Below, piece by piece: positions 32,924-40,546 of a stretch of DNA of 64,000 nt. Below the pieces are notes generated by a model, which saw only the letters and a list, made by a program, of their open reading frames with translations, was not told the DNA's origin and searched no databases. Origin of the DNA: Kribbella pratensis. Its GTDB lineage: Bacteria > Actinomycetota > Actinomycetes > Propionibacteriales > Kribbellaceae. The DNA is taken from positions 372,001 to 436,000 of the forward strand of contig NZ_SODU01000005.1 in the NCBI RefSeq assembly GCF_004366075.1. Reading direction: 5' to 3'. Within the stretch, counting starts at the first letter, position 1. Each line of letters begins with the position of its first letter. The position numbers and the translations under genes were made by a program.

Positions 32924-35677
32924 GTGATCGAGGTCAGTCTGTTGGGGCCGCCGCGGGTCGAGCGGGCGGGCACGCTCGTCGGGTTCGACACCCGCAAGGC
33001 GATGGCTCTGCTCGCCCATCTGGCGATGGCGGACCGGCCGCGGCCCCGTGACGCACTGGTCGACCTGCTGTGGCCGGACAGCGACGTCGAACGGGCCCGC
33101 GGTGCGCTGCGGCGGACCCTGTCCACGCTGCGGGCCGCGATCGGTCCTGAGCTCTTGGAGACCACCCGCGACCACGTACGCCTGGTGAAATCGGCTGGGT
33201 TGACCGTCGATGTCGACCGGTTCCGGGCCCTGCTGGCCGATGACGATCTCGCTGCGGCCGTCAACGTGTTCCGGGGCGATTTCCTCGAGGGCTTCGGTCT
33301 GCGGGACGCACCCGACTTCGAGGACTGGTCCCGGAACCAGGCCGACGAGCTGCGCCGCGAGCTGACGGCCGCGCTCGCCCGGCTGGCCGCCGACGAGGAA
33401 CAGGGCGGCCACCTGCCGGCCGCCCTCGATCACGCTCGCCGCTGGGTGTCGCTCGACCCGTTGCACGAGCCGGCACACCGCGAGGTCATCCGGCTGTACG
33501 CCCGCACCGGGGATCGCGCCGCCGCAATCCTCCAGTACCGCCAGTGCCTTCGCACCCTCTCGCGCGAGCTCGGTGTCTCGCCGCTCCCAGAGACCACCGA
33601 GCTCTACGAGGCAATCAACGCCGGCGCCTTCGTCGGTCCGCCGCCCACCGCGACCTCTGCCTCGACGCCGGAGGAGCCTGAGACAGCACGGACGCCGTTC
33701 GTCGGACGTGATCAGGATCTGCGCGCGCTGCGTGCGCTCTACGACGCGATCGATCACGACGGCCGGCTGGTCGTCGTCGAGGGCGAGGCCGGCATCGGCA
33801 AGACCCGCTTGGTCGAGGAACTGGTCCTCGACCTGCGCAAGAACGGTGCGGCCGTCCTGGCCGGGCGCGCGTACGAGGACGAGGCGACGCTGGCCTACGC
33901 GCCGCTGCTCGACGCACTGCGCGCCCGCCTGCACGAGGACAGCCGATGGATCGCCGACGTACCGGCTCAGGCACTCGCCGAGGCGTCGCGGTTGTTGCCC
34001 GAGCTCACCGAGACCCGATCGAGGGTCGACGCACAGAGTCCGGGCGCCGAAACCAGGTTCCTGGCCGGTGCGTGGGACACCCTCGCGGGCGCTGTCGCGG
34101 GGACGGTCCCGGGCGTGATCCACATCGACAACGCGCAATGGCTCGACGAGGCGTCCCTGGTGCTGCTGAGGTACGGCGTACGGCGTCTCGCCGGCCGCCG
34201 GCTGCTCATCGTGCTCACCTGGCGAACCCCCGCGGACCGTCCGCCCGGCAGCATCGTCGCGGCGGCCGCACGGGGCGTTGCCTCCGTACGACGGCTCGAT
34301 CGGCTAGGGGTCGACGCGATCGAAGACCTGCTTGCTGCCGCACATCCTGAGCTGGACCGTGAGTTGTCACGCCGTTTGTACGCCGAAACCGAAGGCGTGC
34401 CGTTGTTGGTGGTCGAGTATCTCGACGCTCTGAAGACCGGTTCGGACGAGAACTGGCCGGTCCCGTCCGGCGTCAACGACCTGCTGCGCGCGAGGATCGA
34501 CACTGTCGGCGAAACCGGCCGGCAGGTTCTGACCGCCGCCGCGGTGCTAGGACGATCGTTCGACGTCGACACCGTCCGTACCGTCAGCGGGCGCTCCGAC
34601 GAGGAGACCGTCGCCGCGCTGGAGGAGCTGGTACGTCGTGGGCTGATCCACGAGGGCCCGCTCGAGTACGACTTCGTCCACGACCAGCTCCGCAGACTGG
34701 TCTCCGCCGACACCGGTCTCGCGCGGCGCCGGCTGCTCCATGCCCGAGCGGCGCGCGCCGTACGCGGTCCTGACGCGGCCATTGCCCGGCACCTCGAGCT
34801 CGCCGGCCAGGACCAGGAGGCCGCCCGCGTCTACGCCGGCGCCGCCGAGCAGGCCAGGCAGGTCTATGCCAACGCCGAAGCTCTCGAACACTTCCACGCC
34901 GCGCTGGCGCTCGGACACGAGCAGCCGTCGGCGCTGCACGCTTCGATCGGCGACCTCGAGACACTCGCCGGGGATTACACGGCCGCGATGCGTAGCTACG
35001 AACTGGCAGCCGCAGAGGCAGCTCCGGGTGACCTGCCGGGGATCGAACATCGGCTCGGACGTCTGTGTCACCGGCGGGGCGACTGGGCCCTCGCCGAGGC
35101 ACACTTCCGTGCGGCCTTGGACGTCCTGCCACCCGACCAGCCCGCCGCGTTCGCCGGTGTCACGGCCGATCTGAGCCTGACCCGCCAGGAAGCAGGCGAT
35201 GCGGCAGGAGCGACAGACCTCGCCGAGCAGGCCCTCGCGTATGCAATCGAGTCGGGTGACCAGCGAGCTCTCGGCCAGGCCCACAACATGCTCGGCATGC
35301 TCGCGACCACTTCCGGCCGGTTCGACGAAGCTTTCCGGCATCTGGAGGCCGGCCGTGACCTCGCCGAGCAGATCGGGGATCTGCCCGGTCGCGTCGCGGC
35401 CCTGAACAACCTCGCCCTCGCTCACCGCGCCCGCGGCGACCTCGAACCCGCACTCGAACTCGCCACCACCGGGCTCGCCTTGTGTACCGAGCAAGGCGAC
35501 CGGCACCGGGAGGCCGCGCTGCACAACAATCTCGCCGACCTGCACCACGCCCTGGGCCACCCCGACAAGTCGATGCGCCACCTGAAGTCAGCCGTAACGA
35601 TCTTCGCCGAGGTAGGCGCCTCACACGACACGGACCAAGACCCCCACCCAGAACTCTGGAAACTCGTCCGCTGGTGA
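32924..35677 (+). CDS. SARP-like (AfsR/BTAD) regulator with AAA ATPase and TPR domains
   Basis: A 917-residue regulator. The first 90 residues are an OmpR-like DNA-binding fold (LLGPPRVERAG...RPRPRDALVDLLWPD), followed by a bacterial transcriptional activation domain to about 235. A STAND-type ATPase comes next (about 265-600) with Walker A GEAGIGKT and a Walker B-like VIHIDNAQWLDEA. The C-terminal 280 residues are TPR repeats (ALNNLALAHRARGDLEPALELA). Such proteins activate target operons when ATPase and TPR parts receive a signal. GTG at 32924 is the likely start. It is divergent from the sensor array and probably controls it. Confidence 0.88.
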   Translation: MIEVSLLGPPRVERAGTLVGFDTRKAMALLAHLAMADRPRPRDALVDLLWPDSDVERARGALRRTLSTLRAAIGPELLETTRDHVRLVKSAGLTVDVDRFRALLADDDLAAAVNVFRGDFLEGFGLRDAPDFEDWSRNQADELRRELTAALARLAADEEQGGHLPAALDHARRWVSLDPLHEPAHREVIRLYARTGDRAAAILQYRQCLRTLSRELGVSPLPETTELYEAINAGAFVGPPPTATSASTPEEPETARTPFVGRDQDLRALRALYDAIDHDGRLVVVEGEAGIGKTRLVEELVLDLRKNGAAVLAGRAYEDEATLAYAPLLDALRARLHEDSRWIADVPAQALAEASRLLPELTETRSRVDAQSPGAETRFLAGAWDTLAGAVAGTVPGVIHIDNAQWLDEASLVLLRYGVRRLAGRRLLIVLTWRTPADRPPGSIVAAAARGVASVRRLDRLGVDAIEDLLAAAHPELDRELSRRLYAETEGVPLLVVEYLDALKTGSDENWPVPSGVNDLLRARIDTVGETGRQVLTAAAVLGRSFDVDTVRTVSGRSDEETVAALEELVRRGLIHEGPLEYDFVHDQLRRLVSADTGLARRRLLHARAARAVRGPDAAIARHLELAGQDQEAARVYAGAAEQARQVYANAEALEHFHAALALGHEQPSALHASIGDLETLAGDYTAAMRSYELAAAEAAPGDLPGIEHRLGRLCHRRGDWALAEAHFRAALDVLPPDQPAAFAGVTADLSLTRQEAGDAAGATDLAEQALAYAIESGDQRALGQAHNMLGMLATTSGRFDEAFRHLEAGRDLAEQIGDLPGRVAALNNLALAHRARGDLEPALELATTGLALCTEQGDRHREAALHNNLADLHHALGHPDKSMRHLKSAVTIFAEVGASHDTDQDPHPELWKLVRW

Positions 35678-35822
35678 CGGCACCGGAATTTCTGTCCGCC
35701 GTAGATCGTTGAACCTTTCAGACCAGAGTTTCTCGTCTTCGTGACCGGCGCCCGGACCCGCGCAGGAATGCCGCCGTGGAACACCATCGGCCCGACCCGG
35801 CCCGCACGATACGAGGATTCCT

Positions 35823-36893
35823 ATGGCTTCGGCCGCTACCCTCCTGAACCGCCCCGAACGATCCAAAGGCAGCGACTTCGCGCCCCTGCTCCGCGAGATC
35901 AAGACCTCCGGCCTGCTGGAACGGCGTACCGGCCGGTATCTGGTCTCGATCGCTGTGAACCTGCTCTGCCTGGCCGCTGTCGTCGCAGGGCTGATCCTGC
36001 TCGGCAACTCGTGGCTGGTGCTGCTGCTCGCCGTACCCGCCGCGCTCTTCACCACACGCGCGGCGTTCTTCGGCCATGACGCGGGACATCAGCAGATCGG
36101 GCGCTCGCGCCGTCTCCATGACGCCGTCGGCCGGCTGCACGCCAACCTGCTGCTCGGGATGAGCTACGGCTGGTGGAACGACAAGCACAACCGGCACCAC
36201 GCGAACCCGAACCACACGGACAAGGATCCCGACGTCGGCGCCGGCGTACTCGTCTGGACGCTCGACCAAGCCGAAGGCCGCACCGGCCTGTACGGCTGGC
36301 TGAGCCGTAACCAGGCCCGGATCTTCTTCCCGCTGCTGACCCTTGAAGGCATCGCACTGAAGGTCTCCAGCATCACCTACCTGCTCGGCCGCCGGCCGCG
36401 TCGCACCGCCGCGATCGAGCTCGGCCTGATCGCCGCCCACCTGACCGTGTACTTCGGCGGGTTGCTGCTGGTCGTGTCGCCGCAGAAGGCGATCGTCTTC
36501 GCCGTGCTCCACCACGCCCTCTTCGGGCTGCATCTCGGCAGCGTGTTCGCCCCGAACCACAAGGGCATGGAGATGCCGGACAGCGGGACCAACTGGGGGC
36601 ATCTGGAGAAGCAGGTGCGTACGTCGCGGAACGTCAACGGCAACCCGGTCACCGACTGGCTGATGGGCGGCCTGAACTACCAGATCGAGCATCATCTGTT
36701 CCCGAACATGCCGCGGGCCAACCTGCGGCACGCACAGGGCGCCGTCCGTGCCTACTGTCAACGCGTCGGGGTTCCGTACCTGTCCACCGGCGTCATCGAC
36801 TCGTACGCCCAAGGCCTGCGTCACATGCACTCCGTCGGCGAGCAGCTTCGCCAGGCGGCAGCTCTGCCGACCTCGGCGGTGCAAACCTCATGA
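35823..36893 (+). CDS. Membrane acyl-lipid/acyl-CoA fatty-acid desaturase
   Basis: A 356-residue di-iron membrane desaturase that inserts a double bond in a lipid-bound acyl chain. The three histidine boxes are present: HDAGH, HNRHH and QIEHH. The last box is the QxxHH form of front-end desaturases, but no cytochrome b5 domain is fused. Four membrane helices flank the boxes. A GAGG ribosome site precedes the ATG. The stop overlaps the next small gene as ATGA. It probably adjusts membrane fluidity. Confidence 0.88.
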   Translation: MASAATLLNRPERSKGSDFAPLLREIKTSGLLERRTGRYLVSIAVNLLCLAAVVAGLILLGNSWLVLLLAVPAALFTTRAAFFGHDAGHQQIGRSRRLHDAVGRLHANLLLGMSYGWWNDKHNRHHANPNHTDKDPDVGAGVLVWTLDQAEGRTGLYGWLSRNQARIFFPLLTLEGIALKVSSITYLLGRRPRRTAAIELGLIAAHLTVYFGGLLLVVSPQKAIVFAVLHHALFGLHLGSVFAPNHKGMEMPDSGTNWGHLEKQVRTSRNVNGNPVTDWLMGGLNYQIEHHLFPNMPRANLRHAQGAVRAYCQRVGVPYLSTGVIDSYAQGLRHMHSVGEQLRQAAALPTSAVQTS

Positions 36894-37117
36894 CCGAACC
36901 CGTCGACCACGACGCCTACCGGCTGGACCGCCTGCAGTTGCCCGCTCACGTCCACGTCCGGATCCGCGGCGACTGGCGATCGGGATGGCTCATCGGCTGC
37001 GACCGCCAGCTGTCCGGCTGGCACGGCCTCGTCCAGTACCAGGACGACGACGAGAACCAGCCCGAGACCACCAGATGGCTACGCGCAGAAGAGATCACCG
37101 CCGACGGTGGCACGTAA
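36890..37117 (+). CDS. Small uncharacterised protein coupled to the desaturase
   Basis: A 75-residue soluble protein with WRSGWLIGCDRQLSGWHGLVQYQDDD, rich in Trp and acidic residues. No family recognised; the short strands suggest a small beta-barrel. Its ATG overlaps the desaturase stop (ATGA), so the two are made together. It may be a partner or regulator of the desaturase, but nothing in the sequence proves this. Confidence 0.65.
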   Translation: MTEPVDHDAYRLDRLQLPAHVHVRIRGDWRSGWLIGCDRQLSGWHGLVQYQDDDENQPETTRWLRAEEITADGGT

Positions 37118-37250
37118 CCACCACCGCGTGAATGCTGGGTCTTGGCTAGCGCTTTCCGGACCAGACAGGAGTAGTGTCGAGGTAGTTCCGGAATCGTTGA
37201 CATCCGCTTGAGGTGCCGGCCGCACCGGCCCTCTCCCCCCAGGGGATGTC

Positions 37251-37439
37251 ATGTCTGTATTCCGTCGTACCCCGACCACACCCGAGCCCGTGGCGACAAA
37301 GCCCGCGCCGACGCCGACCGACGACCTGGCACCGATGGGGTCGGCCGTGGACGAGCTCCTCAAACCGATCCAGAAGCGAGCACCGGGGAACCCGATGAGC
37401 CGCTCCTGGCGTCGTCTGGTGCGTCGCCCCAAGGCCTGA
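37251..37439 (+). CDS. Small Pro/Thr-rich basic protein, hypothetical
   Basis: A 62-residue frame with good third-position GC and an AGGGG site before the ATG. The N-terminal half is Pro/Thr-rich (RRTPTTPEPVATKPAPTPTDD); the C-terminal half is basic (SRSWRRLVRRPKA). A TTGACA hexamer lies at 37197-37202 upstream. No family recognised. Other frames here are less convincing. Confidence 0.5.
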   Translation: MSVFRRTPTTPEPVATKPAPTPTDDLAPMGSAVDELLKPIQKRAPGNPMSRSWRRLVRRPKA

Positions 37440-37496
37440 CGATTGGCCCCCCGATCTCTGCGAGGATTGGACCATGCCGCTGGGCCGGTTCACGCC

Positions 37497-37502
37497 TAGG
37501 TT
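37497..37502 (+). promoter_or_regulatory. -10 box before the carboxymuconolactone-decarboxylase-like gene
   Basis: TAGGTT ends 6 nt before the ATG at 37509, consistent with a leaderless transcript. Confidence 0.4.
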
Positions 37503-37508
37503 GAAGGC

Positions 37509-37979
37509 ATGAGCACAACGACAACGACGACGCGGCGGGTCAAGCTCGCCAATCTGGTGCCGGACTTCTACCAGGCGATGATCGAGCTGGACCGGGTGTC
37601 GGACCACGGCCTCGACCCGAAGCTGGCGCATCTGGTGCGGATCCGGGCCTCGCAGATCAACGGGTGCGCGTACTGCACCGACATGCACTCGCTCGACCTG
37701 CTGCAGTTCGGCGAGGACCAGCAGCAGCGGATCACCCTGCTCCCGGTGTGGCGCGAGGCGTCGAAGTTCTACACCGAGCAGGAGAAGGCCGCGCTGCAGC
37801 TGACCGAGGCGATCACGCTGATCAGCGTCGACCACGTCCCGGACGACGTCTACGAGGTCGCCGCGCAGGCGTTCGACGAGAAGGACCTGGCGCAGCTGAT
37901 CGCGCTGATCATCACCATCAACATGTGGACCCGCGTCGGGGTCACCGGTCGGATGGAGCCCGGCCACTACAAGCCGTGA
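37509..37979 (+). CDS. Carboxymuconolactone decarboxylase (AhpD-like) family protein
   Basis: A 156-residue protein of the CMD/AhpD fold. The redox pair is visible in INGCAYCTDMHS (CxxC plus His), the form associated with peroxidase-type alkylhydroperoxidase activity. It is 10 bp upstream of an isocitrate-lyase-family gene on the same strand and 0.7 kb from an ECF sigma factor with a SnoaL-like tail. CMD proteins are known frequent neighbours of such sigma factors. Confidence 0.88.
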   Translation: MSTTTTTTRRVKLANLVPDFYQAMIELDRVSDHGLDPKLAHLVRIRASQINGCAYCTDMHSLDLLQFGEDQQQRITLLPVWREASKFYTEQEKAALQLTEAITLISVDHVPDDVYEVAAQAFDEKDLAQLIALIITINMWTRVGVTGRMEPGHYKP

Positions 37980-37989
37980 GGTCGCAGCG

Positions 37990-38709
37990 ATGACAGCCGA
38001 ACTGTTCAGAGCACTTCACCACGGCGGCACTCCCCTGGTTCTCCCGAACGCGTGGGACCCGGTGAGCGCACGTCTGGTTGCCGAGGCCGGCTTCTCCGCG
38101 GTGGCCACCAGCAGCGGCGCGGTCGCGCGCGTGCTCGGGTACGACGACGGGCAGCTGACCCCGCCGGAGAAGATGTTCGCCGCGGTGGCGCGGATCGCCC
38201 GCGCCGTCGACGTACCGGTGACGGCCGACATGGAGGCCGGGTACGGTCTGCCGCCGAAGGAGTTCGCGGAGCGGTTGCTGGAGACCGGCGCGGTCGGCTG
38301 CAACCTCGAGGACTCGGTCGACGGCGCGTTGGTCGACATCGCCCGGCAGGCAGACTATCTGGCCGAGGTACGGGCCGCCGCGGGGGCCGAGCTGGTGATC
38401 AACGCGCGCGTCGACACCTTCATTCGCCCGGTGGACGACCCGGTCGACGAGGCGGTACGGCGGGGACGCGAGTACCGCCGCGCCGGGGCGGACTGTGTGT
38501 ATCCGATCCTCGCGCCGCTCGACCAGCTGGCCCAGGTGGCCGAGGCTGTGGGCGGGCCGATCAACGGGCATGCGAAGACCGGTGGACCGACGCCGGCCGA
38601 GCTCGCGACGGCCGGTGCGACCCGGATCTCGTACGGGACGAGCGTGCACGAGTACGTGATGACCCAGCTCCGGGAGCTGCTCCTAACTCTCGGCGAGGGT
38701 CCGCGGTAG
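37990..38709 (+). CDS. Isocitrate lyase/PEP mutase family protein
   Basis: A 239-residue TIM-barrel enzyme of the ICL/PEP mutase superfamily, which makes or breaks C-C or C-P bonds of 2-oxo acids. It has LPNAWDPVSARLVAEAGF, SGAVARVLGYDDG, the metal site TADMEAGYG and NLEDS. The isocitrate-lyase KKCGH catalytic loop is absent, so isocitrate is an unlikely substrate. It probably shares a transcript with the CMD gene. Its 3' end overlaps the convergent sigma factor gene by 27 bp. Confidence 0.85.
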   Translation: MTAELFRALHHGGTPLVLPNAWDPVSARLVAEAGFSAVATSSGAVARVLGYDDGQLTPPEKMFAAVARIARAVDVPVTADMEAGYGLPPKEFAERLLETGAVGCNLEDSVDGALVDIARQADYLAEVRAAAGAELVINARVDTFIRPVDDPVDEAVRRGREYRRAGADCVYPILAPLDQLAQVAEAVGGPINGHAKTGGPTPAELATAGATRISYGTSVHEYVMTQLRELLLTLGEGPR

Positions 38710-39687
38710 ACCGAAGTACGGCGCAACCGAGGTCTCGAAGTGGGTGATCTCGTCGATCCGGTCCCCGGCGATGCCGATCACCAGCACCCCGATCAGGTGC
38801 AGGCCGCCGGTGACCGGGTCACGCAGATACTCGCCCCAGGCCGGTTGGCGGTTCGCGCCGACCGGGACCATGGCGGCGATCTGCCGCCGGTGGCCGGCCA
38901 GCGCGGTGAAGAACCGGTGCGCGGCCTCGGTGCCCTGGTACTCGAACGGCAGCGGCGGCATCCGCACCCACGCGTCACTGGTCATCAGCGCGACCAGCGC
39001 ATCGACGTCCTGCGCCGTGAACGCCTCGACGAACCGGTCGGTCAACGCCCGCTCGTCCGTGCCGCCGTGCACGCCGTGCACAGGCGATCGGTCGGTCGCC
39101 TTCGCGTCCATCGTCGCCCGGGCGCGAGCAAGCGCGCTGTTCACCGCGGCCTCGGTGAGACCGAGCAGTTCCGCCGTCTCACTCGCCCGATAGCCCAGTA
39201 CGTCGCGCAGCAGCAGTACGGCGCGCTGATTCGGAGGGAGCAGCTGTACCGCGGTGATGAAAGCAAGCGAGATCGCCTCACGGGACTCGTACCGCGCCTC
39301 AGGTCCCGGTAACTGATCCGGAAGGCCCTCCAGCAGGACATCCGGATACGGCTGCAGCCACAGCACCTCCCCTGACCGTGACGGTTCGGGCGCCGGAACC
39401 GGAAGCGGGACCGCCGGCACCGGTCGGCGCGACGTCGACCGCAGTGCGTTCAGGCACCGGTTGGTCGCGATGCGGTAGAGCCAGGTGCGGACCGAGGACC
39501 GCTCCTCGAAGCCGCTCAGCCCGATCCATGCCGAGAGCAACGTTTCCTGCAGCGCGTCCTCCGCGTCCTGCAGCGACCCGAGCATTCGGTAGCAGTGCAC
39601 CTGCAACTCACCGCGATGCGGCTCGACCAGCGCCGCGAACGCTTCGCGGTCACCTTCGCGCGCCCGGTGGAGCAGCTCGTCAGGCAT
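38683..39687 (-). CDS. ECF RNA polymerase sigma factor with SnoaL-like C-terminal domain (SigG-like)
   Basis: A 334-residue extracytoplasmic-function sigma factor. Sigma region 2 (about 1-75; HCYRMLGSLQDAEDALQETLLSAW) and region 4 (about 130-190; LPPNQRAVLLLRDVLGYRASETAELLGLTEAAVNS) are intact. The last 125 residues form a SnoaL/NTF2-like domain (DRFVEAFTAQDVDALVALMTSDAWVRMPP), which in related groups regulates the sigma factor in place of an anti-sigma protein. Closest by motif to mycobacterial SigG. No anti-sigma gene is adjacent. It is divergent from an SDR gene, a likely target. Confidence 0.9.
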   Translation of the reverse strand: MPDELLHRAREGDREAFAALVEPHRGELQVHCYRMLGSLQDAEDALQETLLSAWIGLSGFEERSSVRTWLYRIATNRCLNALRSTSRRPVPAVPLPVPAPEPSRSGEVLWLQPYPDVLLEGLPDQLPGPEARYESREAISLAFITAVQLLPPNQRAVLLLRDVLGYRASETAELLGLTEAAVNSALARARATMDAKATDRSPVHGVHGGTDERALTDRFVEAFTAQDVDALVALMTSDAWVRMPPLPFEYQGTEAAHRFFTALAGHRRQIAAMVPVGANRQPAWGEYLRDPVTGGLHLIGVLVIGIAGDRIDEITHFETSVAPYFGLPRTLAES

Positions 39688-39832
39688 TCGTCACCTCCGT
39701 CGTCATTCTCCTCGCACTGGTTCTGACACCGCGGCTCCCCCGAACTGATCGATTCCCCAACGACCAGTTCGCGTCTTCACCGCCGTCTGTCTCCTGTGCA
39801 AGCACCGTGAGAACTGAACGGAGAAGATCACC

Positions 39833-40546
39833 ATGCCGAACCCCTTCGCGGACCGCAGCGTCCTGATCACCGGAACCAACCGCGGCATCGGGCGTGCTCT
39901 GGTCGAGGAAGCCCTGCGCCGAGGCGTCGAGCACGTGTACGCCGGTACGCGGGTCCCCCTCACCCACGCCGACCCACGAGTGACGTACCTGAGCCTGGAC
40001 GTGACCGACGAGGCCCAGATCGAGGCAGCGGCGAAGACCGTCGACTCCCTCGACGTCCTGATCAACAACGCGGGCATCGCGGCGTACGACGACCTCGGAG
40101 ACCGTGCACTGCTCGAACAGCATCTGGCCGTCAACCTCTTCGGGCCACATGCCGTCACCACAGCGTTCCTGCCTCACCTCGTCGCGGCGCGGGGATCGAT
40201 CGTCAACGTGCTGTCCGTGGCGGCGATCGCATCCGTCCCGATCATCCCGGCGTACTCGATCTCCAAGGCGGCCGCGTTCTCGCTCACCCAGTCGCAGCGT
40301 GCGCTGCTCGCCCCTCGGGGCGTGCGGGTCCACGCCGTCCTCACCGGCCCGACCGACACCGAGATGTCGCGCGACCTCGACGTGCCGAAGGCAGCACCGG
40401 CGTCGGTCGCGCGGGCGATCTTCGACGGCGTCGCAGCCGGCGAGGAGGAGATCTTCCCGGATCCCCAGTCCGCGGCACTGGCTCCGAGCTGGGAAGGCGG
40501 TTCGGTCAAGGTGCTCGAACGTCAGAACGCCGCGCTGCTCAGCTGA
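39833..40546 (+). CDS. Short-chain dehydrogenase/reductase
   Basis: A 237-residue SDR: cofactor loop TGTNRGIG near residue 14, NNAG, the catalytic YxxxK (YSISK) and a Ser in NVLSVAAIAS. The aspartate-type residue after strand 2 is not obvious, so NADP may be preferred. A GGAGAAG site precedes the ATG. It is divergent from the ECF sigma gene (145 bp) and its end overlaps the convergent glycosidase-like gene by 8 bp. Substrate unknown. Confidence 0.88.
   Translation: MPNPFADRSVLITGTNRGIGRALVEEALRRGVEHVYAGTRVPLTHADPRVTYLSLDVTDEAQIEAAAKTVDSLDVLINNAGIAAYDDLGDRALLEQHLAVNLFGPHAVTTAFLPHLVAARGSIVNVLSVAAIASVPIIPAYSISKAAAFSLTQSQRALLAPRGVRVHAVLTGPTDTEMSRDLDVPKAAPASVARAIFDGVAAGEEEIFPDPQSAALAPSWEGGSVKVLERQNAALLS

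Noticed and set aside
37208..37504. 98-residue frame overlapping the small Pro/Thr-rich protein
   Set aside because: It lacks a ribosome site and has poorer codon use than the 37251 frame.
39722..39728. TGTCAGA as an autoregulated ECF promoter
   Set aside because: The -35 resemblance is partial and no CGTC-type -10 occurs at the expected distance; kept only as a remark.
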